Origin: Callorhinus ursinus
Lineage: Eukaryota; Chordata; Mammalia; Carnivora; Otariidae
Length of the DNA: 64,000 nt
Direction of reading: 5' to 3'
Assembly: GCF_003265705.1 (NCBI RefSeq)
Contig: NW_020313230.1
Coordinates: 62,472 to 126,471, forward strand
Shown: one piece after another, positions 24,754-36,581 of the stretch
Layout: each line of letters begins with the position of its first letter
Position numbering within the stretch: the first letter of the stretch is position 1
Program-made: the position numbers and the translations under genes
Notes under the pieces: model-generated
Seen by the model: the letters and a program-made list of their open reading frames with translations, nothing else
Databases searched by the model: none
What the model was told of the DNA's origin: nothing

Positions 24754-25680
24754 TTAATCTTTCCCTATCATCTTCCTCAGTGCCCCTTTCATGTCTTTGT
24801 TACGTAATGTGTAGATGAAGGGATTTAGAGCTGGGGTGACAATTCCATAGAGCAAGGCCATGAACTTGTCCTGGTTCTGGAAGGTGGCTGCCGTGGGCTG
24901 CAGATAAGCGGCCATAGCAGTGCCATAGAAGAGAAACACCACCACCAGATGGGAGAAGCAAGTCCCTAGGGCCTTTTGGCGACCTTCATGGGACTTGATC
25001 TTCCACACAGCCTGACCAATGCAGCTGTAGGAAATAAGAATGAGAGTGAGAGGCACCAGGAGTAAAAGCGCACTGACCAGGAAGAGTTCCATCTGATTAA
25101 ATGTGGTATCCACACAAGCCAGTTTGAGGAGAACTGGTACTTCACAGAAGACATGGTCTATGACATTCCTTCCACAAAGAGGAACCCGCGTGATGAGCAC
25201 AGTCTGTACCAGTGAGCTAGCCAAGCCAGTCAGCCAGGTGGTGGCTGCCAGTTGCCAACAGATGTGTGGATGCATGAGAATGGCATAGTGCAAAGGCCGG
25301 CATACTGCCATATAGCGGTCCACAGCCATGACTGCAAGGAGAATGCATTCTGCGGAACCCATGGCCAAGGACACGTACAGCTGACCAACACAGCCACCAT
25401 AGCTTATTATCTTTCCTGGGCCCTGCAGGTTGAACAGCAGCTGGGGGACTGTGCTGGTGGTGTAGCAGAGGTCCATTAAAGACAAGTGGGTGAGGAAAAA
25501 ATACATTGGGGTGTGGAGCCGGGGATCCAGATGAGCCAATATAATGATGGCCATATTGCCAAGCAGAGTCAGCGAGTAGAAAACCACAGTGATACCAAAA
25601 AGGGTCATCTCTAACAGAGGCTGCTCAGAGAAGCCCAACAGGAAAAATCCACCAAAGGAGCTGGTATTAGGAATAACCAT
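24754..25680 (-). CDS. Olfactory receptor, family 2 (OR2G-like), intact
   Basis: A 308-residue class A GPCR of the class II (tetrapod-type) olfactory receptors, which bind odorants at the cilia of olfactory neurons and signal through Golf. It is a single coding exon, starting at the first ATG after an in-frame TGA 9 bp upstream, and ending in TAA. Visible hallmarks are an N-glycosylation site at N5-T-S, GN in TM1 (41-42), LHTPMYFF (55-62), C97 and C179 for the extracellular disulfide, DRY at 121-123, SY in TM5 (217-218), KALGTCFSHL (236-245) and PALNPFIY (283-290) before TLRNKDMKGALRK. Unusual points are Val120 in place of the usual Tyr before DRY, and 'KALGTC' in place of 'KAFSTC'. Composition resembles family 2, and by memory human OR2G3 seems closest. 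It lies downstream of GCSAML on the same strand, as in the human 1q44 cluster. No disabling change is seen. Subfamily is uncertain. Confidence 0.95.
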   Translation of the reverse strand: MVIPNTSSFGGFFLLGFSEQPLLEMTLFGITVVFYSLTLLGNMAIIILAHLDPRLHTPMYFFLTHLSLMDLCYTTSTVPQLLFNLQGPGKIISYGGCVGQLYVSLAMGSAECILLAVMAVDRYMAVCRPLHYAILMHPHICWQLAATTWLTGLASSLVQTVLITRVPLCGRNVIDHVFCEVPVLLKLACVDTTFNQMELFLVSALLLLVPLTLILISYSCIGQAVWKIKSHEGRQKALGTCFSHLVVVFLFYGTAMAAYLQPTAATFQNQDKFMALLYGIVTPALNPFIYTLRNKDMKGALRKMIGKD

Positions 25681-25724
25681 TACTTTTCATTGCATATATG
25701 AGACTGAATAGAAATCTGTCATCA

Positions 25725-25765
25725 TCTTTCCTGGGTGCCAACCTAAAAGATGCAAAGAAAGCACA
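25725..25765 (-). promoter_or_regulatory. Candidate splice acceptor in the receptor 5'UTR
   Basis: On the minus strand a pyrimidine-rich tract (CTTTCTTTGCATCTTTTAG) ends in AG at 25743, about 60 bp upstream of the ATG. Olfactory receptor genes usually have non-coding 5' exons spliced just upstream of an intronless coding exon, so this is a plausible acceptor. The upstream exon was not identified. Confidence 0.5.
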
Positions 25766-26944
25766 TTCCTCTCTGAACCATAAATAATCACTTAAAATTT
25801 AAACCCTCACCCCTCTCTTATGCCTACATTAATATTTTCTCCCTGCCTTCCTTAGGATTTTTGTCATTTGCTTATTTTATACATTTACATTGTCTGGGAC
25901 CTTGACTACTCCCATTTTCTTTTACCTCTGCCTTCAAATAAGCATATATATCCCATATTTTGAAAAATTGAGAACAGAAATTTTCATTCTGAATGTTGCT
26001 AAGGACTTCATATATGTTGCAGCATGCTCGGAGCTTTGTCGGAAGGTCCCATCTGCCAGATCCTTATTGCCAAAGAAATTCCTTAAACATGATCATAATA
26101 TAGAATAGGCGGGGAAATGAAAGTACATTTGACCACTTTAAAATGGATTATGTTGGTGTACTCACAATGAACACCATCCATATTTTACTTTCCTAATATT
26201 TTTTAATTGGTTTATACTTTCTGAAAATTTAATTGAACTATAAATGTGTTGTGTGACACATTTTGCCTACATGATAACATTCATATATTGGAAAAGGACA
26301 AAATTATTTAAAATATTTACATGAAATCCAAATAATATTGTTTTCAAGTTAGCACACCCTCCATGACATAGAGTGAACAGATTGGTAGTTTTGGATCTAT
26401 GTGCAAATAATTCATTCAATTAATTGACATAAGAGAAACATATATCTGGTAAAATACTGAAAAAAAATCGTATGAGCTTCCCTTATATCTAGTTAATAAT
26501 ATAAAACTTTATTCAATTATGTATTTATTACAAAAGAGCCATAAATAAGTGATTGCTTTATTTTCCATGAGCCTCTTGTCACGAGATCTATGGACACATA
26601 CATATGAAGAGAAATAAGGGCATTGTCACTGACATTGTTTACCTGAAGTCGAAAAGCAGATGCCAGCAAAGAGAAAATGAGTCTACTCTTGGAATAGACT
26701 CTCCCTTGTCTCTAAAATGAGAATATAAGGAAGTAAGGAAGAGGGATATATAATATGTTTACTTGGCTGAGGTCACTGGGGCAAAGAACCCCAAGGAAGT
26801 AATTAAGACATGTGTTCACTAGTGTATAGTTCATCAAGAATCACTTAGGGAAAAGGATGTCTGTAGGATACAAATTTTTGTCAGTCTAATCTTACTACTT
26901 AGCAAGAGGTTATTTGAACTTTTCAGCATCCAAATAAGATGACC
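25766..26944. other. Intergenic/5' flank of the olfactory receptor, nothing recognised
   Basis: AT-rich sequence without recognisable repeats or coding segments. Non-coding 5' exons and the promoter of the receptor could lie here, but no specific signal can be supported. Confidence 0.5.
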
Positions 26945-27038
26945 AACTTACTTCATTAAGTATTATAATTTCCAGAGCTACCCATGTTGTTGCAAATTAC
27001 AAGATTTCGTTCTTTTTTTATGGATGAGTACTATTCTA

Positions 27039-27042
27039 ACAT

Positions 27043-27073
<31 letters not shown>
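27039..27073. repeat. (TA)n microsatellite
   Basis: Alternating TATA/TATG run of about 35 bp inside L1 sequence. Confidence 0.85.
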
Positions 27074-27363
27074 CACATCTTTATCCATTCACTTACTGAT
27101 GGACACTAGGGCTGCTTACATAATTTGGCTTTTGTAAATAACATGTAATAAATATAGGGGTGGTGCAGATATCTTTTCAAGTTAGTGTTTTTGCATTCTT
27201 TGGGAAAATAACCAGTAGTGGAATTACTGGATCATATGGTATTCTATTTTTAATTATTTGAGGAAACTCTATACTGTTTTTCACACTAGCTGCACCAGTT
27301 TGCATTCCCACCAACAATACGTGAGCGTTCCTTTTTCTCCACATCCTCACCAACACTTGTTTC

Positions 27364-27365
<2 letters not shown>

Positions 27366-27399
<34 letters not shown>
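27366..27399. repeat. (TG)n microsatellite
   Basis: About 17 uninterrupted TG units inside the minus-strand L1. Likely polymorphic. Confidence 0.95.
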
Positions 27400-27401
<2 letters not shown>

Positions 27402-28304
27402 GCCATTCTGATAGATGTGAGATAATACCTCATTGTAGTTTTAATTCATATTTCCCTGATGATGAATGATATTGATCATCTTTTCATGTGTCTGTTGGCC
27501 ATCTGTACTTCTTCTTTGGAGAAATGTTTGTTCATGTCTCTGCCAAACACCCTGTCTTTTGACTGGAGCATTTAGTTCACTTAGATTCAAAGTAATTATC
27601 AATAGGTATGTACTTATTGTAATTTTATTTCTGGTTTTATGGTTGTTTTTGTAATTCTTCTCTGTCCTTTATTTTTGCTTTCTTTAGTGATAAGCTTGGA
27701 ATCCTTTAAATTTCTTATGTGTCTGTTATAGGTTTTTTATTTGTGTTTACCATTAGGTTCACATATAACATCTCATGAATATAGCAGTCTATATTATGTT
27801 GATGGTCACTTAAGTTTGAGCCCATTTTAAAAGCACTAAATTTTTACTCCCCTCCCCATGTTTTATGAATGTGATCTCATAGTTTACATTCTTTATTTTG
27901 TGTATTCTTTGACTGATTTTTGTATTTATAATTGATTTTACTGCCTTTGTGCTTTAACCACCATACTGATTTTATAATCATTAGTCTACTACTTTTTTTA
28001 TATGTTTGCATTACCTTTTAAATGTTTTCGTTTTATAATATTCTTACTCTTGATTATGGTCTTTTCTTTCCACTCAAATAATCCACATTAATGTTTTTTG
28101 TAATGCTGGTTTAGTGGTGAAAAACCCCTTTAACTTTTGTTTGTCTGGGGAACTTTATATCCCCTTCTACTCTGAATAATGACCTTGCTGGGCATTCTTG
28201 GATGCAAGTTTTTCTTTTTTATTCTTTTTTTTTTCCTTTGAGGGCTTTAAACCTATCATGCCACTCTCTTGTTGCTGTAAAGTTTTTGTTAAAAGATCAG
28301 CTGA

Positions 28305-28753
28305 TTGAATGGATAAAGAAGATGTGGTCCATATATACAATGGAATATTACTCAGCCATCAGAAAGGATGAATCCCCAACTTTTACATCAACATGGATGG
28401 GACTGGAGGAGATTATGCTAAGTGAAATAAGTCAAGCAGAAAAAGTCAATTATCATATAGTTTCACTTATTTGTGGAACATAAGGAATACTATGGATGAC
28501 ATTAAGAGAAGGAAGGGAAAAATGAGGGTGGGAAATCGGAGGGGGAGATGAACCATGAGAGACTATGGACTCTGGGAAACAAACTGAGGGTTTTAGAGGG
28601 GAGGGGGGTGGGGGGATGGGTTAGCCTGGTGATGGGTATTAAGGAGGGCACGTTCTGCATGGAGCACTGGGTGTTATACACAAACAATGACTCATGGAAC
28701 ACTACATCAAAAACTAATGATGTATTGTATGGTGACTAACATAACATAAAACA
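28305..28753 (+). mobile_element. 5'-truncated L1 insertion, plus strand
   Basis: Contains the last ORF2 segment (TMEYYSAI-type sequence at about 28335-28480), the G-rich 3'UTR block (28590-28625) and the terminal 'ggaacactacatcaaaaac' block. It is flanked by AAAGATCAGCTGAT (before 28305) and AAAGATCTGCTGAT (after 28753), a near-perfect target-site duplication. It inserted in antisense into the old L1. Confidence 0.93.
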
Positions 28754-28834
28754 AAAAAGATCTGCTGATAACCTTATGGGCTTTCCCTTGTTTGTAACTT
28801 TTCTATGCTGCTTTAAAAGTTCTCTATCACTACT

Positions 28835-29024
28835 TTTTTTTTAAGATTTTATTTATTTATTTGTCAGAGACAGAGCGAGTGCACAAGCAGGAGGAGGGGC
28901 AGGCAGAGGGAGAAGCAGACTCCCCACTGGGCAGGGAGTCCTATGCAGGACTTGATCCCAGGACCCTGGGATCATGACCTGAGCTGAAAGCAGACACTTA
29001 ACCAACTGAGCCACCCAGGCATCC
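28835..29024 (-). mobile_element. CanSINE, minus strand
   Basis: Reversed tail, GA-rich body and reversed head 'accaactgagccacccaggc'. Flanked by CTCTATCACTACT (28822) and CTCTATCATTACT (29025). Confidence 0.94.
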
Positions 29025-29839
29025 CTCTATCATTACTCTTTACCATTTTAATTGTTATGTGTCTTGGTGTGGACCTCATTGGGTTGATTTTGTTGGGGGC
29101 TCTCTGTGCCTCCTGAATGTGGATATCTGTTTCCTTCTTGAGGTTAGGGAAAATTTCAGCTATTATTTATTCAAATAAATTTTTTGCCCCCATCTCTCTG
29201 TCTTCTCTTTCTGGGATCCTTATAATGCCAATGTTATTAGGTTTGATGATGCCACCTAGTTCCCTTAATGTATTTTTTATTTTTTTATTATTCTTTTTTT
29301 ATTTGCTATTCAGCTTTATTACTTTCCATTACCCTGTTTTCCAGATCACTGATCTGCTCTTCTGCTTCCTCTAATGTTTTAGTGATTCACTTTAGTGTAT
29401 TTATTTTGAAATTTCAGTTATCGTGTTCTTTATTTCTAGTTCATTTTTATATTTCCTATATCCTTGTTGAAGATCTCACTGATATTTTCCACTCTTTTCT
29501 CAAGTCCAGTGAGTACATTTATGACCACTACTTTGAATTCTTTGTCAGGTGTATCCTGTGTCATTTTGCTCTTTTGCAGGTTTTGCCCTGTTCTTTTATT
29601 TGAGACATATTCTTCCATTTCTTCATTTTGTCTGACTCTGTTTGTTTCTATGTATTTGGAAAGTCAGCTCTGTTCCAGATCTTGAAAATAGTGGCCTTAT
29701 GAAGAAGAGATCCTATGGCGCCCTGTCATACAATATCCCCTACTCACCAGACGAAGCACCTGAGGTGTGTCTCCTGTGTATGTTGCAGGTGCCCAACTCT
29801 TGTGGCTGAACCATGTTTATTTTCAGTCCAGCTGGCTGC

Positions 29840-30285
29840 AATGTTCTGACACACTAGGAACCTGCGTTCCTGTGCCGTTATTGGGCCTGTCTGGGGCCAC
29901 CATGGGCTTGTGGTTGGCATGTCAGCACTCAGAGCTGATGCCTGCCTCAGGCTATTTGCTGGGACCACAGTCACACTGAACTGCGGGGCCCTCTCACTAT
30001 GCTTCCCTCTAAGAGGCTTTTGTTGCTGGGCTGATCTGGCCATCAGACCAGATGCCTACTCCCAGTCCATTTATTGGGACTGCAGTCATACCATCTTGCA
30101 GGGTGCTCTTCCCTATATTGTCCCACGAAAAGCTTTCATTTGTGGGTGGGACCAGACAGGCTAGATGCCTGCCCTGGTTTGCCCACCAGAGCTGCAGTTG
30201 CACTGATTAGCAGTGTGCTCTCTCTCTGCTGCCGGGTATAAGATTCAGCTGCTTGGACTGCTGGTGCACTGGTCTGATCATCTTC
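29840..30285 (-). repeat. ~113-bp tandem monomers in a second L1 5'UTR
   Basis: Units beginning near 'gatgcct(g/a)c' recur at 29937, 30051 and 30163, with a weaker unit near 29848. Each contains a 'tgggaccacagtcacactga'-like segment and a 'gctctc' segment. Spacing is 112-114 bp. They lie in the 5'UTR of the minus-strand L1 and differ in sequence and length from the ~68-bp monomers of the L1 at 2755-10130. Confidence 0.6.
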
Positions 30286-31487
30286 CCCCTCCCCAGGGCA
30301 GGAGTCACTTCTGAATGGTGCTGGTCCCTGTTGGGGTTGCTTCCAGGGTGTATTGGGCAGTAGTCACTTTGGAGGGAGGCCTACAGAATGCGGTGGGCTG
30401 ATTGGGGTGGATCTGGAGGAGAATATGTGGGTGAGGTGCATGGTGTTAGCAAGGTAGGTGGAGGCCATTCTTGCCAATCCCCACAAATGTCTTGCTATCT
30501 AGAAAATGGTGTCTTTTTGTTCTTGGAGAAGTATTTATTTACTTGAGATTAGTAAATAAATCTCCTCTTGTGTATTCTAGGCACTTTTCAAACTGCTGAT
30601 TCCATGGTTATTTTTTTATGCTATCTCTTTAAGGGTGGAGACTCAGTTTTCTACTGCCCTCCAGCTCTCCTGGAGCTAAGCCACTTATTTTTAAAGTACC
30701 TGGAGTTAAGGCCCAGTGGTTGTAGAAACTCACCAATTTAAGCCCCACTTGTTATCAAGGCCAAATATTAGGGGGACTCATTTTAGTGCAGGTTCTCCAT
30801 ATCTGGGGTGCCTGGTGTGGAAGTCTTATCTTCTTGTTTCACCGTGCTTATGGTGTCCCTTTTGTTTGTGGTTAGTCCTGCCAGGTACTTGCTTCCCAAA
30901 GTATCTGCCTTTCCTACCTTTTCTGATATGGCCTCTTCTCGATAATTAACTATGGAAAATCTGTTCTGCCAGTCTCCAGGTCCTTTTCAGAGTTAGTTGC
31001 ACTAATGTGTCTATTATCTCAGTGTATTTGTGGAGTGAGGTGATCTCAGGATCTTCCCACTCTGCCACCTTCCCAGAACTCCCAATATGCCTGAATTTTA
31101 AGACCAAACACTCTTTACAATCCTTCAGCAGAGGTAACTAGTAATAGATTAAATTAACTAGTATGTTGTGAACAAAGCTATACGCACAAAGTTTACTTTT
31201 GGGTTTTTGTTTGTTTGTTTGTTTGTTTTTGTTTCTTACTGATCTTTGAACAGAGTCTTCTGATTTACCATTGGAGAAAAAGACAGTGCGTAACTAAACT
31301 TGATGTACTTTCTTCCTTTTTAATGACTTTCAGCTTCCCCTCTCAGAAAAGTCAATATCAAAATCTATTGATTCTTGGAACTCTTACCACAATTTACAAA
31401 CAAGAATTTCTAATACATGAAAGAATAAAAATTTAAGTAAAAATCAGGTTAGCAAAGGGTCTGGTCACTGGTCTTATATTTTAAAAC

Positions 31488-31493
31488 TTTATT
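31488..31493 (-). terminator. GCSAML: Candidate GCSAML polyadenylation signal (AATAAA)
   Basis: TTTATT on the plus strand gives a canonical AATAAA on the minus strand, about 315 bp past the GCSAML stop codon. The sequence between them (31494-31809) has no repeat landmark and is the presumptive 3'UTR. Confidence 0.55.
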
Positions 31494-31809
31494 GAGTAGA
31501 TTACACCTCAAAAGTGAAATAGATAATTATGAGCAGAAATTTTTGGCATTTGAAATTTGGAGAGCAGTGTTGGAATTGGATATTAGGTCATATATCTATG
31601 GATGTCCATTGCCCTAGGAAGGTTCCATCATCTCCATGTCTTCAAACCTTACAAACAAAAAGATGTAGAATACTCTATACCTTTATATCAATTTATATGG
31701 CTTAACCCAAACCACAGAATCGTCATGTTCCAAAGATGTAGAAACACTTCCCTGGAGGTCACTATTCTGTATCATCTCTGTTAGTGTAAGATGATGAAGC
31801 ATGAGATTT

Positions 31810-32970
<1,161 letters not shown>

Positions 32971-32999
32971 CTGATTAGAAGTAGATGAAACTTCTTTAC
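32971..32999 (-). CDS. GCSAML: GCSAML small internal exon (29 bp)
   Basis: On the minus strand a strong acceptor (T-rich tract ending CCTTCAG) precedes GT-AAA-GAA..., and the exon ends CAG before donor GTAATA. The first two bases complete a Ser codon begun in the preceding exon (A|GT), and nine codons follow (KEVSSTSNQ). This matches the human KKSQ-EVSSTSNQ segment with one substitution (Q to K). It is too short for ORF-based detection and was identified by homology plus splice sites. Confidence 0.88.
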
Positions 33000-33589
33000 C
33001 TGAAGGATTAAAAAAAATAAGATTTTTTGAACATTCACAAGATGGGGAGAAAGGGGGAAAGGATAAAATACAGTGACAAAACTGCAAGGAAGTACACTAT
33101 CTAAGTATGTGACATTATCTCATTTTATTATTGAGATTCTCAAGTTGAATGACAAGATCAGGAAAGAATAAATGTTAATATATGTGAATCAGTGTAAAAG
33201 AACATGTGTGAATATATGTTCAGGAAGCATTAATACTGTGTTTCTGTGTAATTTGCTAAAATAAATTTGCTAAATAAAGGTAGATTTTGGATTTGAGTAA
33301 TAAAATTTTCTTCACAAACATGCTATGACAATAAACTATGGCAAGTTCAAAGAAAGAACAATTATATATGAAATTTACGAGATAAATTCTATAATATGAC
33401 AGATAAATACTGAAGTAACAAAATCAACTATTTCAAATTAAATACAAATATTAAGATTCAGGTTAATTGCATCTATGAATGCTAAAGTAACTTATATTTT
33501 TGTTGTTAATCTGAGATCCACAACTGGTATTTTTTTTTTTAGAGAATTATTTCTTTATTTGCCCAAATCTGTTTTTTAAAGTTTATTTT
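33000..33589 (-). other. GCSAML: GCSAML large intron, low-repeat 3' end
   Basis: AT-rich intronic sequence with no repeat landmark recognised until about 33590. Confidence 0.6.
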
Positions 33590-33786
33590 TCTTTTTTATT
33601 TCTCTTGCTTCCAGAGACATATCTAGAAAGAAGTTCCTATGGACAGTGTCAAAGAGATTACAAAACTAAAAGGCACATATGGAATGGTAGAGGATATTTG
33701 CAAAAGTCATATTTGATAAAGGGTTAGTATATAAAATATATAAAGAACTTATAAGACTCAAAAACAAAAATAAACAATCCATTACA
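33590..33786. repeat. Small inverted L1 fragment pair
   Basis: A short reversed ORF2 piece ('ctcttgcttccagagacata', 33600-33640) is joined directly to plus-strand ORF2 sequence ('acaaaactaaaaggcacata', 33640-33785) that corresponds to the next L1 segment. This layout is typical of a 5'-inverted L1. Confidence 0.6.
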
Positions 33787-34079
33787 GGGGGGTGGAGCAA
33801 GATGGCAGAGGAGTAGGAGACCTGGATTTTGTCTACTCCCAGGAATTCAGCTGGCTAGGGATCAAACCATTGTCAACACCTACGAACTCAACAGGAGATC
33901 GAAGAAAAGAATAGCAACAACTCTCTCAACAGAAAAGCGACCACTTACTGGAAGGTAGGACATGTGGAGAAGTGAATCCGAGGCGATATTTGGGAGGATA
34001 GACGGCAGGGGAGGGGGCCTCCATCCACCACTTTTGGCAAGTGATAGAGCAGCAGAGCACAAAATTGGAACTTTTAGAA

Positions 34080-34730
34080 GTCGGCTCCGCTGAGGGACGT
34101 CGCTCCAGTGGCTAAGCGGGGGTGGAACACTCGTGGGACAGTGTGGTCTCAGGACCCTCGGGGTCACAGAAAGACCGGGGGTGCCTGAGTGCGGCAGAGC
34201 TCCCAGGTATCGGAGCGGGGAAGCCGGCTGCAGAGACGGAGCCAAGGAGCAAGCTCTCAGCTCGGGGTGGCCATAAACTGTGATTGGTGAGTGTCAGGCC
34301 ACTGCTCCTCCAGCAGGGACCCAACAAGCGGCAGATCCGGGGAGACTCCCCTTCCTCCCCCGGGAGGAGCGGTGAGGGAGCACACCGCAGGAATCTGCTG
34401 GGTGGAGACTCCACACTGAGTCAGGTGCCAGAGATAGAAACGCTCGGTCACAGGCCGGGTGAGCACAGAGTGCGGCCGGAGACCGGGGACACGGGAGTGA
34501 CTGACTGCTTTTCTCTGGGGGCGCACTGAGGAGCGGGGTCCTGAGCTCCTGGCTCCTCCAGGCAGAGATTGGGAGCCCGCCATTTCCCCTCTCATCCTCC
34601 ACAGGTGTACGGAAAGCTTGCAGGGAACAAAAGCTCCCGAGAGCAAACCTGAGCAGATTACTTAGCCAGGACCGACAAGGGTGGGGCAATTCCGCCTCTG
34701 GCAAAGACATTTGGGAACCATGGCAACAGG
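34080..34730 (+). promoter_or_regulatory. CpG-rich L1 5'UTR promoter region (copy A)
   Basis: GC-rich with many CpG dinucleotides, in contrast to the AT-rich surroundings. By established L1 biology the 5'UTR holds an internal sense promoter and often an antisense promoter. Activity here is inference. The large open frames on both strands in this block are by-products of its high GC content. Confidence 0.55.
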
Positions 34731-35607
34731 CCCCTCCCCAAGAAGATCAGCACGAACAGTCAGCAAGCCAAGATCAAGTTTACCGATCAATGAGAACAGC
34801 AGAACTCCAGCGCTAGGGGAATACTGCACATAGAATTCATGGCTTTTTTACCATGATTATTTGGTCTTTCAAAGTTAATTTTTTTAACTTTTTTTTAAAT
34901 TTTTCTTTTTCCCTTTTTCAACCAACATCTTGTCAATCTCTTTTTTAAAAAAACATTTTTATTTTTCATTTTTAGAGTCATAGTCTATCCCTTCATAGTA
35001 GTTACCCTTATTTTTGGCATATATATAAAAGTTGTTCTCTCTTTAAAATTTTGAGATACAGTTTCTTCTAACAGATAAAAATATACCCTAAATCTCTAGC
35101 ATATGGCTTTGTTCTAATCTCCTGCCTGATCACATTCTCTCCCTTTTTTTTTCTTTCTTTCTTTTTAAATCCTCTTCTTTCTTTTTTCAACCAACTTCTT
35201 ATCAATTCCTTTTATAATACTTTTTATAATTTTCATCTTTACAGTCATATTCCATCCCTTCATTGTATCAACCCTTATTTTGTACATATATAACTTTCTT
35301 TCATTAAAATTTTGGGAGGCACTTTATTCTAACAGACCAAAATACACCGAAAATCTAGTGTGTGGCACTGATCGATGCACCAGCCTGATCATATTTGATC
35401 ATATTCTGTTTTTTTGTTTTGTTCTGTTTTTCCTTGTTTTTATCCTTTTCTTTTTCTTTTTTTTTTTTTCTCTTTCTTTTTTCTGTCTTTCCCTTTCTTT
35501 TCCCCTGGTTTCAGGTCTTTTCTGATTTGTTTAGAGTATATTTTCTGGAGACGTTCTTACCCTGTTAGCATTTTGTTCTCTCATTTATCTATTCTCCTCT
35601 GGACAAA

Positions 35608-36500
35608 ATGACAAGATGGGAAAAATCACCTCAGCAAAAAGAACAAGACGTAGTACCAACTGCCAGGGACCTACTCAATACGGACATTAGTACGATGTTG
35701 GACCTAGACTTCAAAATCATGATTTTAAAGATACTAGCTGGGCTTGAAGAAAGCATGGAAGTTATTAGAGAAACCCTTTCTGGAGAAATAAAAGAACTAA
35801 AATCTAACCAAGTCAAAATAAAAAAGGCTATTAATGAGGTGCAATAAAAAATGGGGGCTCTAACTGCTAGGATAAATGAGGCAAAAGAGGGAATCAGCAA
35901 TATAGAATCCCAAATGATGGAAAAGAAAGAAGTTGAGAAAGAGAGATAAACAACTACTGGATCACAAGGGCAGAATTTGAGAGATAAGCAATACGATAAG
36001 ATGAAACAACATTAGAATAATTGAGATCCCAGAAGAAGAAGAAAGAGAGAGGGGCAGAAGGTATATTGGAGCAAATTATAGCAGAGAACTTCCCTAATGT
36101 GGGGAAGGAAACAGGCATCACAATCCAGGAGGCACAGAGAACCCCTCTCAAAATCAATAAAAATAGGTGAACACCCTGACATCTACTAGTAAAACTTACG
36201 AGTCTCAGAGACAAAGAGAAAATCCTGAAAGCAGCTCGGGAGAAGAGATCTTTAACCTACAATGGTAGAAATATTAGATTGGCAACAGACCATTCCACAG
36301 AGACCTGGCAGGCCAGAAAGGACTGGCATGATATCTTCAGAGCACTAAACGAGAAGAATATGCAGCCAAGAATACTATATCCAGCTAGGCTGTCATTGAA
36401 AATAGAAGGAGAGATAAAAAGCTTCCAGGACAAACAAAAACTAAAGGAATTTGCAAACACGAAACCAGCCCTCCAAGAAATATTGAACGGGGTCCTCTAA
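35608..36500 (+). pseudogene. L1 ORF1 (RNA-binding protein), copy A, broken
   Basis: ORF1p is the trimeric coiled-coil RNA-binding chaperone of L1. A true ATG at 35608 opens 79 codons of the N-terminal and coiled-coil region, with Lys/Glu-rich heptads ending at a stop at about 35845. The conserved C-terminal block is still readable at about 36279-36500 (ARKDWHDIFRALNEKN, then LSLKIEGEIKSFQDKQKLKEF, ending ALQEILNGVL). The middle is frameshifted, so no full ORF1p can be made. Confidence 0.88.
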
Positions 36501-36581
36501 GCAAAGAGAGAGCCTAAAAGCAACATAGACAAGAAAGGAACACAGACAATATACAGTAACAGTCACGTTACAGGCAATACA

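Larger units (their letters stand above)
26945..31080 (-). mobile_element. Old L1, minus strand, internally deleted, with nested insertions
   Basis: The left part (26945-27540) is reversed ORF2 C-terminal sequence. At about 27542 it jumps directly to the reversed ORF2 start ('cttttgactggagcatttag'), so most of ORF2 is missing. Decayed ORF1 follows to about 29690 and a long 5'UTR to 31080, whose end carries the reversed L1 start ('cttcccactctgccacc'). A plus-strand truncated L1 and a CanSINE are embedded. No frame is intact. Confidence 0.8.

Noticed and set aside
29744..30203. Open frames on both strands
   Set aside because: Located in the monomer-bearing 5'UTR of an old L1. No recognisable protein family.
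34112..34710. Several open frames of 100-138 codons on the minus strand
   Set aside because: This is the CpG-rich 5'UTR of L1 copy A. The same region of copy B (41849-42605) does not preserve the same frames, so they are not coding.
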